A stretch of 53,423 nt of DNA from a virus. Of this stretch, positions 34,812 through 42,633 are shown piece by piece. Each line of letters begins with the position of its first letter. Position 1 is the first letter of the stretch. The notes under the pieces are model-generated. The model did no database searches. It saw only the letters and a list, made by a program, of their open reading frames with translations, and was not told where the DNA came from. The DNA lies in IMG/VR virus record IMGVR_UViG_3300044516_000846, positions 1 through 53,423 of that record; one strand, written 5' to 3'. The position numbers were made by a program, and so were the translations under genes.

Positions 34812-35250
34812 TATGTATTGTTTCTAAAATTTTCCAATATTTATAAAAGGAAGGCATTATGTTTTTTTCAACATTCTCTTCTTTTTTTCTTATTGATATA
34901 AATAATAGCGGCTTATTAAAATTCTTTATATCGTTACCCTCAGGTTTTTTAAGGATCTCTCTCAGATACTTAAGCTTGTCTGACAAATACTTATACTTCT
35001 TTGTCTGCCCCTCCTTACTGGCTAAGGCACAACCCCCTAAGTAATAGTTAAATCTCATCTTTCCAAGATTTGGAAAATTTATAAGTACTAGCTCCTCATT
35101 TGATAGGATAGACTTTTTTAGATAAGATATGTTATGCTTGAGTATGTCCCTTAATAATTTTACATCCTTACCTGTCCTAGATGATAACTCTTCTAGAATG
35201 TCATCTGTAAAACAGATTGGTTTATCAGGGTTTCTGGAAGGCGAGTACAT
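34786..35250 (-). CDS. HU/IHF-like DNA-binding protein candidate
   Basis: 154 aa. The segment DVKLLRDILKHNISYLKKSILSNEELVLINFPNLGKMRF has the helix pair plus 'NEELVLINF.NLG.' strand pattern of HU/IHF subunits, in which the beta arm follows. Similar IHF-like genes lie near the terminase in crAss-like phages. A basic C-terminal extension follows. Likely bends DNA for packaging or gene control; confidence limited because the DNA-binding arm is divergent. Confidence 0.55.
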   Translation of the reverse strand: MYSPSRNPDKPICFTDDILEELSSRTGKDVKLLRDILKHNISYLKKSILSNEELVLINFPNLGKMRFNYYLGGCALASKEGQTKKYKYLSDKLKYLREILKKPEGNDIKNFNKPLLFISIRKKEENVEKNIMPSFYKYWKILETIHNEDHEKYI

Positions 35251-35581
35251 ATATTTGTTTTTTATTCTTGATAAAACTCTCTCTTATACTCTCCATGTCC
35301 GGTGATAACTTACTCATTCTTAAGTTTTTCTCGCTAGACATCAGATAACCTTTCTCTCTCAAGTGTACATCTGCGACTCTTATGTCACCATCTTTCTTAC
35401 CTGTATCCTCTTTAATGTACTCTTTTGTATCCTTGCTATAACCACTCCTAATGTAGTAGACTAAGATAAGTCTTTCAAAATTTCTTAGTGGAACCTCTTG
35501 TGATATAGAATAAACACGAAGTATCTTATCAATAAGATCTATCTCGTTTTTGTACTTTGTTTTTAATGTTGGAAAACTCAC
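35225..35581 (-). CDS. Winged-helix-like regulatory protein
   Basis: 118 aa. After KNEIDLIDKILRVYSISQEVPLRNFERLILVYY comes SGYSKDTKEYIKEDTGKKDGDIRVADVHLREKGYL, resembling a helix-turn-helix plus wing. It has its own promoter. The stop TGATAA lies inside the start of the 154-aa gene. It could control the left arm or replication; target unknown. Confidence 0.5.
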   Translation of the reverse strand: MSFPTLKTKYKNEIDLIDKILRVYSISQEVPLRNFERLILVYYIRSGYSKDTKEYIKEDTGKKDGDIRVADVHLREKGYLMSSEKNLRMSKLSPDMESIRESFIKNKKQIYVLAFQKP

Positions 35582-35597
35582 TGGCTTATATTTTTAT

Positions 35598-35630
35598 GCA
35601 AAGGTACAACCATTATTTGAGATATCCAAA
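35598..35630 (-). promoter_or_regulatory. Promoter for 118-aa gene
   Basis: On the minus strand TTTG (35627-35630), 20-base spacer, TACCTTTGC (35598-35606), a perfect match to TTTG/TAnnTTTGC. Confidence 0.85.
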
Positions 35631-35645
35631 TTTTTTAACAATTAT

Positions 35646-35933
35646 TTAACGATAATTATCAACAATCTCTTTTATGTTCTTTGTCATAGGCTGCAATCTG
35701 AATACGTTAAACATAAATGATTCTGTTAGTCTAGACAATATTCTTATAGTTAATACCGGGTTCATTTGGTACAATCTGTAAAAATCAAATGTTAGGTTAC
35801 TGATAAAATCTTCATTTTCGTCAAGATATGTTGTTGATACAACTTTTTCTGAGACATCCTCCCATAATAAATCGTAGAACTCTTCATAAGTTAACTCTTG
35901 AAATTCCGAGTATGTAAAATCTTTTACTGACAT
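35646..35933 (-). CDS. Unknown 95-aa acidic helical protein
   Basis: First gene of the leftward arm, 95 aa, acidic at the start (YSEFQELTYEEFYDLLWEDV) and helical throughout. No family seen. It has its own promoter in the divergent control region, so it may be early and regulatory. Confidence 0.5.
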   Translation of the reverse strand: MSVKDFTYSEFQELTYEEFYDLLWEDVSEKVVSTTYLDENEDFISNLTFDFYRLYQMNPVLTIRILSRLTESFMFNVFRLQPMTKNIKEIVDNYR

Positions 35934-35957
35934 AATTTGTGTATTTTGGTTTTAGCT

Positions 35958-35990
35958 GCAAATTTACAAAAAAGTTTTGTAAAAAACAAA
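35958..35990 (-). promoter_or_regulatory. First leftward promoter
   Basis: On the minus strand TTTG (35987-35990), 20-base spacer, TAAATTTGC (35958-35966), 25 bases before the ATG at 35933. Confidence 0.75.
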
Positions 35991-36014
35991 TAAGTTAAAA
36001 AAATAATTAACAAA

Positions 36015-36047
36015 TTTGGAAAATAGAATTATTATTTTTACCTTTGC
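36015..36047 (+). promoter_or_regulatory. Rightward promoter 1 in control region
   Basis: TTTG (36015-36018), 20-base spacer, TACCTTTGC (36039-36047). It would transcribe the folded 36.1-36.4 kb region. Confidence 0.85.
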
Positions 36048-36091
36048 AAAAAGTTTTTGACATTTTATTTTTTTTATTGAAATATTAGTTG

Positions 36092-36100
36092 TAACTTTGC
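36092..36100 (+). promoter_or_regulatory. Rightward -7 element 2 (TAACTTTGC)
   Basis: A perfect -7 box is present, but a TTTG at the right distance upstream is missing, so it may be weak or activator-dependent. Confidence 0.5.
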
Positions 36101-36116
36101 AAAAAATAATTATAAT

Positions 36117-36349
36117 GGCGTGTGGCTATCTGAAAAGATTCACGCTGAGGTAGAAATACCAATGCTCAATGGAAGAGGACATTACTGTTTGTAATGGAGA
36201 CCGCCAGAGGATGGCTAGTTAAGGTTCTAGCCAATACCACGTATGTAGATGAATAAATAAAATACTTCATCGAATAATCAATAAGGATTCCAGTGGTAAA
36301 TCAAAAAAACTTACAGCAGGTCTTTGGATTCGGTGTTTTTCCGCTGCTG
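36117..36349 (+). ncRNA. Candidate structured RNA with GAAA-capped hairpins
   Basis: Between the divergent arms about 480 bases hold no long frame. The first part forms several hairpins: GCGTG/CACGC (36118-36122, 36141-36145) enclosing ATCT-GAAA-AGAT (36128-36139); GGTA-GAAA-TACC (36149-36160); CATTAC/GTAATG (36180-36196); GGCTAG/CTAGCC (36213-36218, 36227-36232); CAGCAG/CTGCTG (36314-36319, 36344-36349). Two promoters lie before it. It resembles no RNA family I know. Short frames of 12 and 17 codons inside are probably chance. It may be a regulatory RNA or long 5' leader of the helicase gene. Confidence 0.55.
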
Positions 36350-36459
36350 GACTCTTTATCTTCTCTTATAAATTTTTAAGAGGGGGTAAGGGGGTGTTTT
36401 AACACTTAAGAATATCCATAGCGTGGGTTTTACAGTTGAAATTAGTACAGACTTTAAAA

Positions 36460-36484
36460 ATTACTGTAAAAAAATTACAGTAAT
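36460..36484. promoter_or_regulatory. 25-bp perfect inverted repeat, operator candidate
   Basis: ATTACTGTAA (36460-36469), 5-base spacer, TTACAGTAAT (36475-36484): a perfect 10-bp dyad about 34 bases before the helicase promoter. Without a T-run it is not a terminator, so a repressor or activator binding site is likely. Confidence 0.65.
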
Positions 36485-36517
36485 AACTAAAAACCGTAAA
36501 AATAATTAGCATATTAT

Positions 36518-36549
36518 TTTGTAGTCTCATATATTATTTGTAACTTTGC
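36518..36549 (+). promoter_or_regulatory. Promoter for helicase gene
   Basis: TTTG (36518-36521), 19-base spacer, TAACTTTGC (36541-36549). The ATG follows at 36563, giving a very short leader. Confidence 0.8.
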
Positions 36550-36562
36550 AAAAAATATAAGT

Positions 36563-37948
36563 ATGTATAAGTTAAGAGATTACCAAAGTATTTCTGTAGT
36601 AAAGGGATTAGAGGTACTTAATAGTGAAAAACCAAGACGTGAGTTATTAGTATTACCTACAGGTGCAGGTAAATCTATTGTTATTGCTGAGATAGTAAAG
36701 CAACTAGGTGAGCCTATTGTTGTGCTACAGCCCTCAAAAGAGTTGCTTGAACAGAACCACCAAAAGTTTATTAATGTTGGCGGCCAAGCCTCTATTTACT
36801 CGGCATCTGCAGGTCAAAAAGAAATAGGACACGTAACATTTGCGACAATAGGTTCTATAAAAAAAGCAGTTAACGAGCTAAAAAGACTAAAAGTTACCAA
36901 AATAATTATAGACGAAGCTCATATAGGAGTTAAAGGAGGGTCTCAATTACGTGTGTTTTTGAATAACCTAGGCATTAAGAACGTAATAGGACTTACGGCC
37001 ACCCCTTTTATACTAGCTAGTTCTATGAATGGAGCAGAGTTAAAAATGCTAACCAAGATTCAACATAAACTTTTTACAAACATTTGCTATGTTAGTCAAA
37101 TAAACAGCATGCTAAAAAACAGCTATTGGACACCTTTAGAGTATAGAATTGTGGAGCAAGACGACACTTTTTTAAAAATAAACTCTTCCGGATCAGACTA
37201 CACAGAAGATAGTATGCAAAGCTTCTATCAGAATAATGATGTACAATCTCAAATTATAGATAATGTTGAGTACTGCCTTAGTGAAGGCTCTAGGTCAATA
37301 CTTATCTTTGTACCTAGTATCTCAGAAGCAGATGATTTGTCTACTAAAATAAAAGGCTCTAGATCTGTAAGTTCTTTGACACCAAAAAAAGAAAGAGACG
37401 AAATTATATCAGGATTTAAGGATAGGAGTATATCAGTTGTAATAAACGTTGGTATTTTGACAACGGGTTTTGATTACCCAGAATTAGAGACTATTATCCT
37501 AGCAAGATCTACGATGTCTTTTGCATTATACTACCAAATGGTAGGTCGTGGTGTACGTATACACGATAACAAAAATAAAACTGTTGTTATAGATCTAAGT
37601 GAGAACTACAAAAGGTTTGGTAAAGTAGAGGATTTTACAATTGACTATTTAGAAGGTTATGGATGGGGTTTATTTAGAGGAGAAGACTTAATAAGTAATT
37701 ATCCTATAGAAGCAAAGCATAGACCAACAAAAACTAATCTTTTAAACAAGCATAATAAAAATATAGCTGTAGCAGTGAGTAATCCAGGAGTTAACATTAT
37801 GCCTTTTGGAAAATACAAAGATCTGGCTTTATCAGATGTCCTAAAAAAGGATAAAGGTTACCTAGTTTGGATGTACGAAAAGTTCACATTCTACCCTAAT
37901 CAAAAATGGTTAAAAAATGATATAGCAAAGTTGTTAAATTTATCATAA
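36563..37948 (+). CDS. SF2 DNA helicase with ExoX-like C-terminal domain
   Basis: 461 aa. Helicase motifs: PTGAGKS (32-38), DEAH (117-120), TATP (145-148), and QMVGRGVR (325-332, motif VI), with motif V near LTTGFDYPELE. This is the XPB/UvsW-like SF2 layout. The C-terminal end has MPFGKYKD (413-420) and YLVWMYEKF (433-441), the pattern of the small DUF3820/ExoX-C domain normally found on exonucleases, here fused to the helicase. It is expected to act in branch migration, recombination or origin remodelling. It opens the rightward arm that continues with recA. Confidence 0.88.
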   Translation: MYKLRDYQSISVVKGLEVLNSEKPRRELLVLPTGAGKSIVIAEIVKQLGEPIVVLQPSKELLEQNHQKFINVGGQASIYSASAGQKEIGHVTFATIGSIKKAVNELKRLKVTKIIIDEAHIGVKGGSQLRVFLNNLGIKNVIGLTATPFILASSMNGAELKMLTKIQHKLFTNICYVSQINSMLKNSYWTPLEYRIVEQDDTFLKINSSGSDYTEDSMQSFYQNNDVQSQIIDNVEYCLSEGSRSILIFVPSISEADDLSTKIKGSRSVSSLTPKKERDEIISGFKDRSISVVINVGILTTGFDYPELETIILARSTMSFALYYQMVGRGVRIHDNKNKTVVIDLSENYKRFGKVEDFTIDYLEGYGWGLFRGEDLISNYPIEAKHRPTKTNLLNKHNKNIAVAVSNPGVNIMPFGKYKDLALSDVLKKDKGYLVWMYEKFTFYPNQKWLKNDIAKLLNLS

Positions 37949-37951
37949 ATA

Positions 37952-37983
37952 TTTGCATATAATAAATATTTTTTGTACCTTTG
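37952..37983 (+). promoter_or_regulatory. Promoter for recA
   Basis: TTTG (37952-37955), 20-base spacer, TACCTTTG (37976-37983), placed 22 bases before the recA ATG. Confidence 0.85.
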
Positions 37984-38005
37984 TAAACAATTTAAAAAGT
38001 AAAGT

Positions 38006-38989
38006 ATGGCAGAAGAAAAAGATCCGTTATTAGATGTATTATCTAGCATGGATAAAAGATTTGGAAAAGGTGCTGTTATTGTTGGAGACACTGTTATTCA
38101 AACAGAGCGACAAAGCACTGGATCCCTAGGAGTTGACATAATCACCGGTGGTGGTTGGGGAAGAGGTAGAATGGTTGAGATATTTGGGCCAGAAAGTTCT
38201 GGAAAAACAACCCTTTGTATCCATACAATGATACAAGCACAGAAAGATGACCCTAATAAAAGAGTTGCCTTTATAGATGCAGAGCATGCATTTGATAGAA
38301 ACTACGCTGAACACCTTGGATTAGATATGTCACAAGTAATCATATCACAGCCGGATAGTGGAGAACAAGCGTTAGAAATTGCAGAAGCTTTGATAGCATC
38401 AGGTAAAATTTCAGTTTGTGTTATTGATTCAGTTGCGGCACTTACACCAAAAGCAGAGATTGAGGGCGAAATGGGGGATTCTAAAATGGGATTACATGCT
38501 CGATTGATGTCACAAGCTTGTAGAAAGCTTACAGGAGTTGTTAATAAAACAAACACTGTACTTTTGTGGACAAATCAGATAAGAATGAAGATTGGAGTTA
38601 TGTTTGGTAGCCCAGAGACAGTTCCAGGAGGAGAGGCACTTAAGTTTTACGCATCAACTAGGATTGATATTAGAAAGAGTGCTGGAGATAAAGATGATGC
38701 CGGAAATGTTATCAATAGCCACGTTAAGGTAAAGACTATTAAGAATAAGTTAGCACCACCTTTCCAATTAACCACTTTTGATATAGTTTTTGGAGAAGGT
38801 ATTGATAGATCTAGTGAGATTCTAGCTATTGGAGAAAATCTTGGAATAATTGAGAAGAAAGGATCTTGGTTTAACTACGGAGAAACTAAGTTAGGACAAG
38901 GTGGAGGAAACGTTAAGCAATTGCTAAAGGATAATCCAGAACTTTCTGAGGAGATAGAAGCTAAGATTAGAGAACACTTTAATATCTAG
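38006..38989 (+). CDS. recA: RecA recombinase
   Basis: 327 aa. It carries the RecA core: GPESSGKTT (61-69, Walker A), [35 protein letters not shown], and [29 protein letters not shown] (loop L2 and nearby). Slightly shorter than bacterial RecA (about 350 aa), mainly by a short, non-acidic C-terminus. It drives strand exchange in phage DNA recombination and possibly replication. Located after the helicase with its own promoter, and followed by the SegE-like gene after two bases. Confidence 0.97.
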   Translation: MAEEKDPLLDVLSSMDKRFGKGAVIVGDTVIQTERQSTGSLGVDIITGGGWGRGRMVEIFGPESSGKTTLCIHTMIQAQKDDPNKRVAFIDAEHAFDRNYAEHLGLDMSQVIISQPDSGEQALEIAEALIASGKISVCVIDSVAALTPKAEIEGEMGDSKMGLHARLMSQACRKLTGVVNKTNTVLLWTNQIRMKIGVMFGSPETVPGGEALKFYASTRIDIRKSAGDKDDAGNVINSHVKVKTIKNKLAPPFQLTTFDIVFGEGIDRSSEILAIGENLGIIEKKGSWFNYGETKLGQGGGNVKQLLKDNPELSEEIEAKIREHFNI

Positions 38990-38991
38990 GT

Positions 38992-39453
38992 ATGTCAGTA
39001 TTTAATTGGATACATAATGGTCACGACATCAACAGTCTGCCAGATATGCAAAAACATTGCCCCAAAGTATGGGGCTTTGTTTATAAGCTAACGTTATATA
39101 AAAAAGGAACACGGACTGTAGAGTTTGAGTACATTGGAAAAAAGAATGTGTACACAAAAAGGAAAAGAGTGTTTGGTAAAAAAGAAACAGCTGCCTTAAA
39201 CGACAAAAGAAAAAAATCTTACGAGTACGTTATAAAGGAATCCGATTGGAAAAAGTATGTTTCTAGTAATAAGTTCATAAAAGCGAATAGTTCTCAGTTC
39301 GATATCTCAAGAGAGATTCTAACTTTTTGTACTAACGACTATGACTTAACATATCAAGAAGCAAAAGAGATTATTTGCTCCGGGGCCTTAGAAGACTGTA
39401 GGTTTTTAAATGACGGGGTTTCGATTAGAAGGTTTGGTAAAAAAATAATATAA
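38992..39453 (+). CDS. SegE-like GIY-YIG nuclease candidate
   Basis: 153 aa. KVWGFVYKLTLYKKG and VEFEYIGKKNVYTKRKRVFGKKE resemble the GIY-YIG core as found in phage SegE-type proteins, where 'W.FVY.I' and 'YIG.K' replace the classical motifs. The later KESDWKKYVSSNKFI segment is also typical. It may be a homing-type or repair endonuclease for branched DNA, fitting with its place between recA and phoH. Being free-standing and operonic, it may not be mobile. Confidence 0.65.
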   Translation: MSVFNWIHNGHDINSLPDMQKHCPKVWGFVYKLTLYKKGTRTVEFEYIGKKNVYTKRKRVFGKKETAALNDKRKKSYEYVIKESDWKKYVSSNKFIKANSSQFDISREILTFCTNDYDLTYQEAKEIICSGALEDCRFLNDGVSIRRFGKKII

Positions 39454-39457
39454 CACT

Positions 39458-40144
39458 ATGCAAACAGCAAGGGAAAAGAAAGTTGCAGTAAAGCCAACAA
39501 GGGCTTTGAAGAATGATATTAAATACAAGATAACTCTTGACGAGGATCAAAAAAGAGTAAAGGAGTCTATTTACAATAGTGAGCTTATAGTTATAACAGG
39601 TTATGCCGGATCAGGTAAATCTTTAGTTACAGCCCAGTCTGTATTAGACTTAATATTCAAAAAAGAAGTTAACCAAGTTTTTGTAACGAGAGCTGCTGTT
39701 GAGGTAGGTAAGTCTCTTGGGTTTTTACCTGGAGAATTAGACTCAAAGTTTGATCCATATATAGAAGCCTTTAGAGATAACCTTTATAAGTGCTACGATA
39801 AGGATAAAGTAGATAAGCATATAAAGGATGGTCAAATACAAGGGTTACCTGTTCAGTATATTAGAGGTAAGACCATTGACCAAGGCCAAGTGCTTGTTGT
39901 AGAGGAAGCTCAGAACTTAACAAAGCACGAAATGCTAGCTATTTTAACCAGGCTAGGTAAGGGGGGTAAAATTATTATCAATGGAGATAATGAGCAGAGT
40001 GATATAAAAGAGAGTTATACCGGTTTACATTATGCTATAGACTTGTCAAAAGCTATTGCAGAAATAAGTTGGCACAAGCTGAAGTCTAACCACAGATCAG
40101 AGTTAATTTCAAAGATATTAAACTACGAACACAATAAAAAATAA
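39458..40144 (+). CDS. phoH: PhoH-like ATPase
   Basis: 228 aa. The P-loop TGYAGSGKS (47-55), VFVTRAAVEVGKSLGFLPG (75-92), VLVVEEAQNLT (145-155) and IINGDNEQSD are diagnostic of the PhoH family, which in phages often lies with DNA or RNA metabolism genes. An N-terminal LDEDQKRVKESI fits the usual 'q..y...i' lead-in. The family's role is debated (RNA helicase/nuclease partner, phosphate stress). The gene ends an operon; the next gene has its own promoter. Confidence 0.92.
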   Translation: MQTAREKKVAVKPTRALKNDIKYKITLDEDQKRVKESIYNSELIVITGYAGSGKSLVTAQSVLDLIFKKEVNQVFVTRAAVEVGKSLGFLPGELDSKFDPYIEAFRDNLYKCYDKDKVDKHIKDGQIQGLPVQYIRGKTIDQGQVLVVEEAQNLTKHEMLAILTRLGKGGKIIINGDNEQSDIKESYTGLHYAIDLSKAIAEISWHKLKSNHRSELISKILNYEHNKK

Positions 40145-40161
40145 ATTATTTTTATAAAAAA

Positions 40162-40194
40162 TTTGGTAGTTTAAAATATTTTTTGTACCTTTGC
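40162..40194 (+). promoter_or_regulatory. Promoter for 44-aa gene / SSB operon
   Basis: TTTG (40162-40165), 20-base spacer, TACCTTTGC (40186-40194), 19 bases before ATG 40214. Confidence 0.85.
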
Positions 40195-40213
40195 ATAGAA
40201 ATTAAGAAATACT

Positions 40214-40348
40214 ATGAGTAAAGAAGTAGAATTCACTTATTTTCTTAACGGAAAAGAAGTAGAAAAGGAAAATGTCGATTGGGATAAAGAGACAACTGTA
40301 AAGGTTGTTGACAATGATGTTTTCATAACACAAAAAGAAAAAGAATGA
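40214..40348 (+). CDS. Small acidic protein (44 aa)
   Basis: ATG at 40214 follows a strong promoter. The product starts MSKEVEFTYFLNGKEVEKEN and ends in KEKE; its TGA overlaps the next ATG as ATGA, so the two are coupled. Beta-strand pattern with acidic residues; no family known. The position at the head of an operon that includes SSB supports it as a true gene. Confidence 0.65.
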   Translation: MSKEVEFTYFLNGKEVEKENVDWDKETTVKVVDNDVFITQKEKE

Positions 40349-40722
40349 GTGAATTTGTAGCATTGACCGTTATCACCTACAAGCTTAAGAAAGAAGTAAA
40401 TGATAACATTAAGAAAACCTTTTTAGGAGGAGTTAATACAAACAAGTCTAAGGACGATTACGGTAGAGATGCCGAATTCTATAGAGATCTTGGAATAGAG
40501 CCACCCGAAGAGTTTGATCAGGAAGAAGAAACTCAGGTTTTTGATATCAAGGATGAAGACTTTGATGTAGTAGAAAGCCCGGCACGATTTAAAGTAGAAA
40601 ACCTAGTGTTTTTTGTGGCCGATGAAAAAGGAGGTTCAACAATCTATGTAGATATGGATTATAGTGCATCAGTAAAAGAATCAGTAGAAGAGATTGAATT
40701 AAGAATTAATAAGTTAAGATAA
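40345..40722 (+). CDS. Unknown protein before SSB gene
   Basis: 125 aa. N-terminal half is helical and charged, with GRDAEFYRDLGIEPPEEFDQEEE; C-terminal half is beta-like (FVADEKGGSTIYVDMDYS). Coupled to the 44-aa gene by an ATGA overlap. No family recognised; DNA-replication accessory by context. Confidence 0.55.
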   Translation: MSEFVALTVITYKLKKEVNDNIKKTFLGGVNTNKSKDDYGRDAEFYRDLGIEPPEEFDQEEETQVFDIKDEDFDVVESPARFKVENLVFFVADEKGGSTIYVDMDYSASVKESVEEIELRINKLR

Positions 40723-40734
40723 AAAAAGTAAAGT

Positions 40735-41466
40735 ATGGCGTTAAGTAAAAATTATTTGCAGTTAGAGTTTGGTTCAGGAAAGTTTTTTGACTATTCAAAA
40801 GAACCTAAAGATGGATATGACAAACACATGTCCACAAAAGGTAACGAAAGTTACAGAAAGTATTACAATGAAGGTGTTACCGGTGTGTTAGACTCTGTGT
40901 CTATCTATGACGGTAAATACGGACAGCAGATTTCTATCAGTTTAAAAGACGGAGACGAAGTTTACTACTTACCAGTATCTATCTATGACCAAAAAGGACA
41001 AGTAGACAACACGTATGCAGAAAGCTTGATCAAATTATTACCTCTTTTAGAGAAAGGTCAAAATCTAACTGTTCAAGGGTATAACTTTAAACCAGAAGAT
41101 AGTCCATATTCAAAAATTGGATTCAGTTTAAAAGTTAGCGGTGAAAAGTTGAAGTCTACTATCACAAACAGTTATTACAAAAATGGAGAGTTAGTTCCTG
41201 GAGATGTACCACCAATTGTGTGGGTTGAGAAATTAGGTAAAAAGAAACCTTCTGCAGCATCTCTTGAATTAAAAGATGCATACTTGTTAGAGCTGTTAGA
41301 AAAAGAAGAAAAGAGACTAACTTGGAAAAAGGAGAACACGGACCAATCCAATGACGAAGCTCCGGAACAAGAGAATGTTCCAGTAGCTACGCCACAAGAG
41401 GCTTTCGCTAGTCCGACAGATATGCCAAGTATTGCAGATGATGAAGATGATGATTTACCTTTTTAA
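40735..41466 (+). CDS. ssb: Single-stranded DNA-binding protein candidate
   Basis: 243 aa. N-terminal about 160 residues have an OB-fold-like strand pattern (VTGVLDSVSIYDGKYGQQISISL, GQNLTVQGYNF). The last 45 residues are unstructured and end with ADDEDDDLPF, the acidic tip with terminal Pro-Phe that SSB proteins use to recruit partners. The same design is known for SSB candidates of crAss-like phages. It works with RecA and helicase in replication. Sequence is too different from E. coli SSB to call from the OB fold alone, so the tail is the best evidence. Confidence 0.75.
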   Translation: MALSKNYLQLEFGSGKFFDYSKEPKDGYDKHMSTKGNESYRKYYNEGVTGVLDSVSIYDGKYGQQISISLKDGDEVYYLPVSIYDQKGQVDNTYAESLIKLLPLLEKGQNLTVQGYNFKPEDSPYSKIGFSLKVSGEKLKSTITNSYYKNGELVPGDVPPIVWVEKLGKKKPSAASLELKDAYLLELLEKEEKRLTWKKENTDQSNDEAPEQENVPVATPQEAFASPTDMPSIADDEDDDLPF

Positions 41467-41495
41467 TATTAATAATAAACAACAAATTTTATAAC

Positions 41496-41762
41496 ATGTC
41501 AGATCAAAAAAAGATTTCAGAAGAGCATTTAGTATCATTAAAAGAATTTACAGGATTCTTTACAAATGCAAAAACAATTCTAGGAGAAGTTACTCTTAGA
41601 TACGAGGCAGATAAGGAAAGTATTTTATCTCAAGTAAAAGCTAAAAACGAAGCTTTTGTAGAATTCCAAAAAGAGTTGGAAACAGCATACGGTAAAGTAA
41701 ACATCAGCATTGAGACTGGTGAGTATACAGAAGTAGAATTAGAAGACCAAAAAGCAGAGTAA
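41496..41762 (+). CDS. Unknown 88-aa helical protein
   Basis: MSDQKKISEEHLVSLKEFTG start, then a long helix with FFTNAKTILGEVTLRYEADKESI and Glu/Lys heptads. It may form a coiled coil. Located between SSB and a 132-aa gene with 4-base spacing. No family known. Confidence 0.6.
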   Translation: MSDQKKISEEHLVSLKEFTGFFTNAKTILGEVTLRYEADKESILSQVKAKNEAFVEFQKELETAYGKVNISIETGEYTEVELEDQKAE

Positions 41763-41766
41763 TATT

Positions 41767-42165
41767 ATGGTAGTAGAAGAAAAAAACCCAATGAACTACG
41801 GTTACTTTGGAGATGAGCAGATTACAATTTCTGCTAGAGAGTTCATGATGTTGAAAGCGGCTGTTGAACACGGTATTAACGCTACATCTGAGAGCTATAT
41901 GCCAGAAGTATTAAGATTTATAAATACAGAAGACTCTTCAATAGTAGAATCACCTTCTGATGAAGACTTAACTTCAGGTAAAGTAGTAACTGTTACAGAC
42001 AGAGAGGCTACATTTAACCCTCGTAATGTTAGATTTCAGTATTCTACCAAACTTACACCAGATATGGTTGAAGGTCAAGAGCTTATCATGGCTATTCATA
42101 CAAGAAGCGTAGAGGCTGGTATTGCTAAAACTAAAGAGGAGTTAGAAGCTGCTTCAAAAAAATAA
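41767..42165 (+). CDS. Unknown 132-aa protein
   Basis: It begins MVVEEKNPMNYGYFGDEQIT and continues ISAREFMMLKAAVEHGINAT; an internal ATG at codon 8 is an alternative start. Mixed helix/strand with a central acidic loop (SPSDEDLTSGK). Unknown role; part of the SSB-to-GroEL operon. Confidence 0.6.
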   Translation: MVVEEKNPMNYGYFGDEQITISAREFMMLKAAVEHGINATSESYMPEVLRFINTEDSSIVESPSDEDLTSGKVVTVTDREATFNPRNVRFQYSTKLTPDMVEGQELIMAIHTRSVEAGIAKTKEELEAASKK

Positions 42166-42170
42166 CAGCT

Positions 42171-42479
42171 ATGAATAACGAAGAGGAACTTTCTTCTTAC
42201 CTAAAGAAGAGCTTATCTATAGTTAAAAAAGAATTAGGAGAGGTATGCACGTACCTCTCTTTTTCAAAAGAGAAATCAGTAAATAAGGATACTGGCATTT
42301 TGGAAGAATATGATGCTTTTGTTGCAAAGATTAAAAACAATCTTGGCGGAAAAGATAAAATTATATACCGCATAGAAAAACCCCTATATATGTTAGAGGC
42401 TGCAGATTTCAATTCGCTTTTGTATAACTTAAATGAAAAAATATATGAGCGAGGAGAGTCAAATACAGAAGCAGTATAA
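42171..42479 (+). CDS. Unknown 102-aa protein
   Basis: Helical N-terminus (MNNEEELSSYLKKSLSIVKK) then YLSFSKEKSVNKDTG, and a C-terminus that overlaps the next gene by 35 bases or more. No recognised family. Operon position between SSB and GroEL. Confidence 0.5.
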   Translation: MNNEEELSSYLKKSLSIVKKELGEVCTYLSFSKEKSVNKDTGILEEYDAFVAKIKNNLGGKDKIIYRIEKPLYMLEAADFNSLLYNLNEKIYERGESNTEAV

Positions 42480-42621
42480 TTCTTTTAAAGAGTCAGGGGA
42501 TTTAAAAATGCTATTTCCTAAACTTACAGGAAATTGGGAAAAAGACAAAGCTAGATTTACAAAAATCTGGGAAGAAAACCAAAGATTACTAGAAGAAGCA
42601 GAGCGTTTCTACAAAAAATAA
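42445..42621 (+). CDS. Unknown small helical protein
   Basis: An upstream ATG at 42433 exists, but ATG 42445 (MSEESQIQKQYNSF) gives a more normal N-terminus; both overlap the preceding gene. 58 aa, charged helix with NWEKDKARFTKIWEEN. It lies 12 bases before groEL. No function seen. Confidence 0.55.
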   Translation: MSEESQIQKQYNSFKESGDLKMLFPKLTGNWEKDKARFTKIWEENQRLLEEAERFYKK

Positions 42622-42633
42622 AAAGTAAACAAG

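Noticed and set aside
36117-36220. Two very short frames (12 and 17 codons) in the control region
   Set aside because: They overlap the hairpins and have no features of conserved peptides; the RNA structure explains the sequence better.
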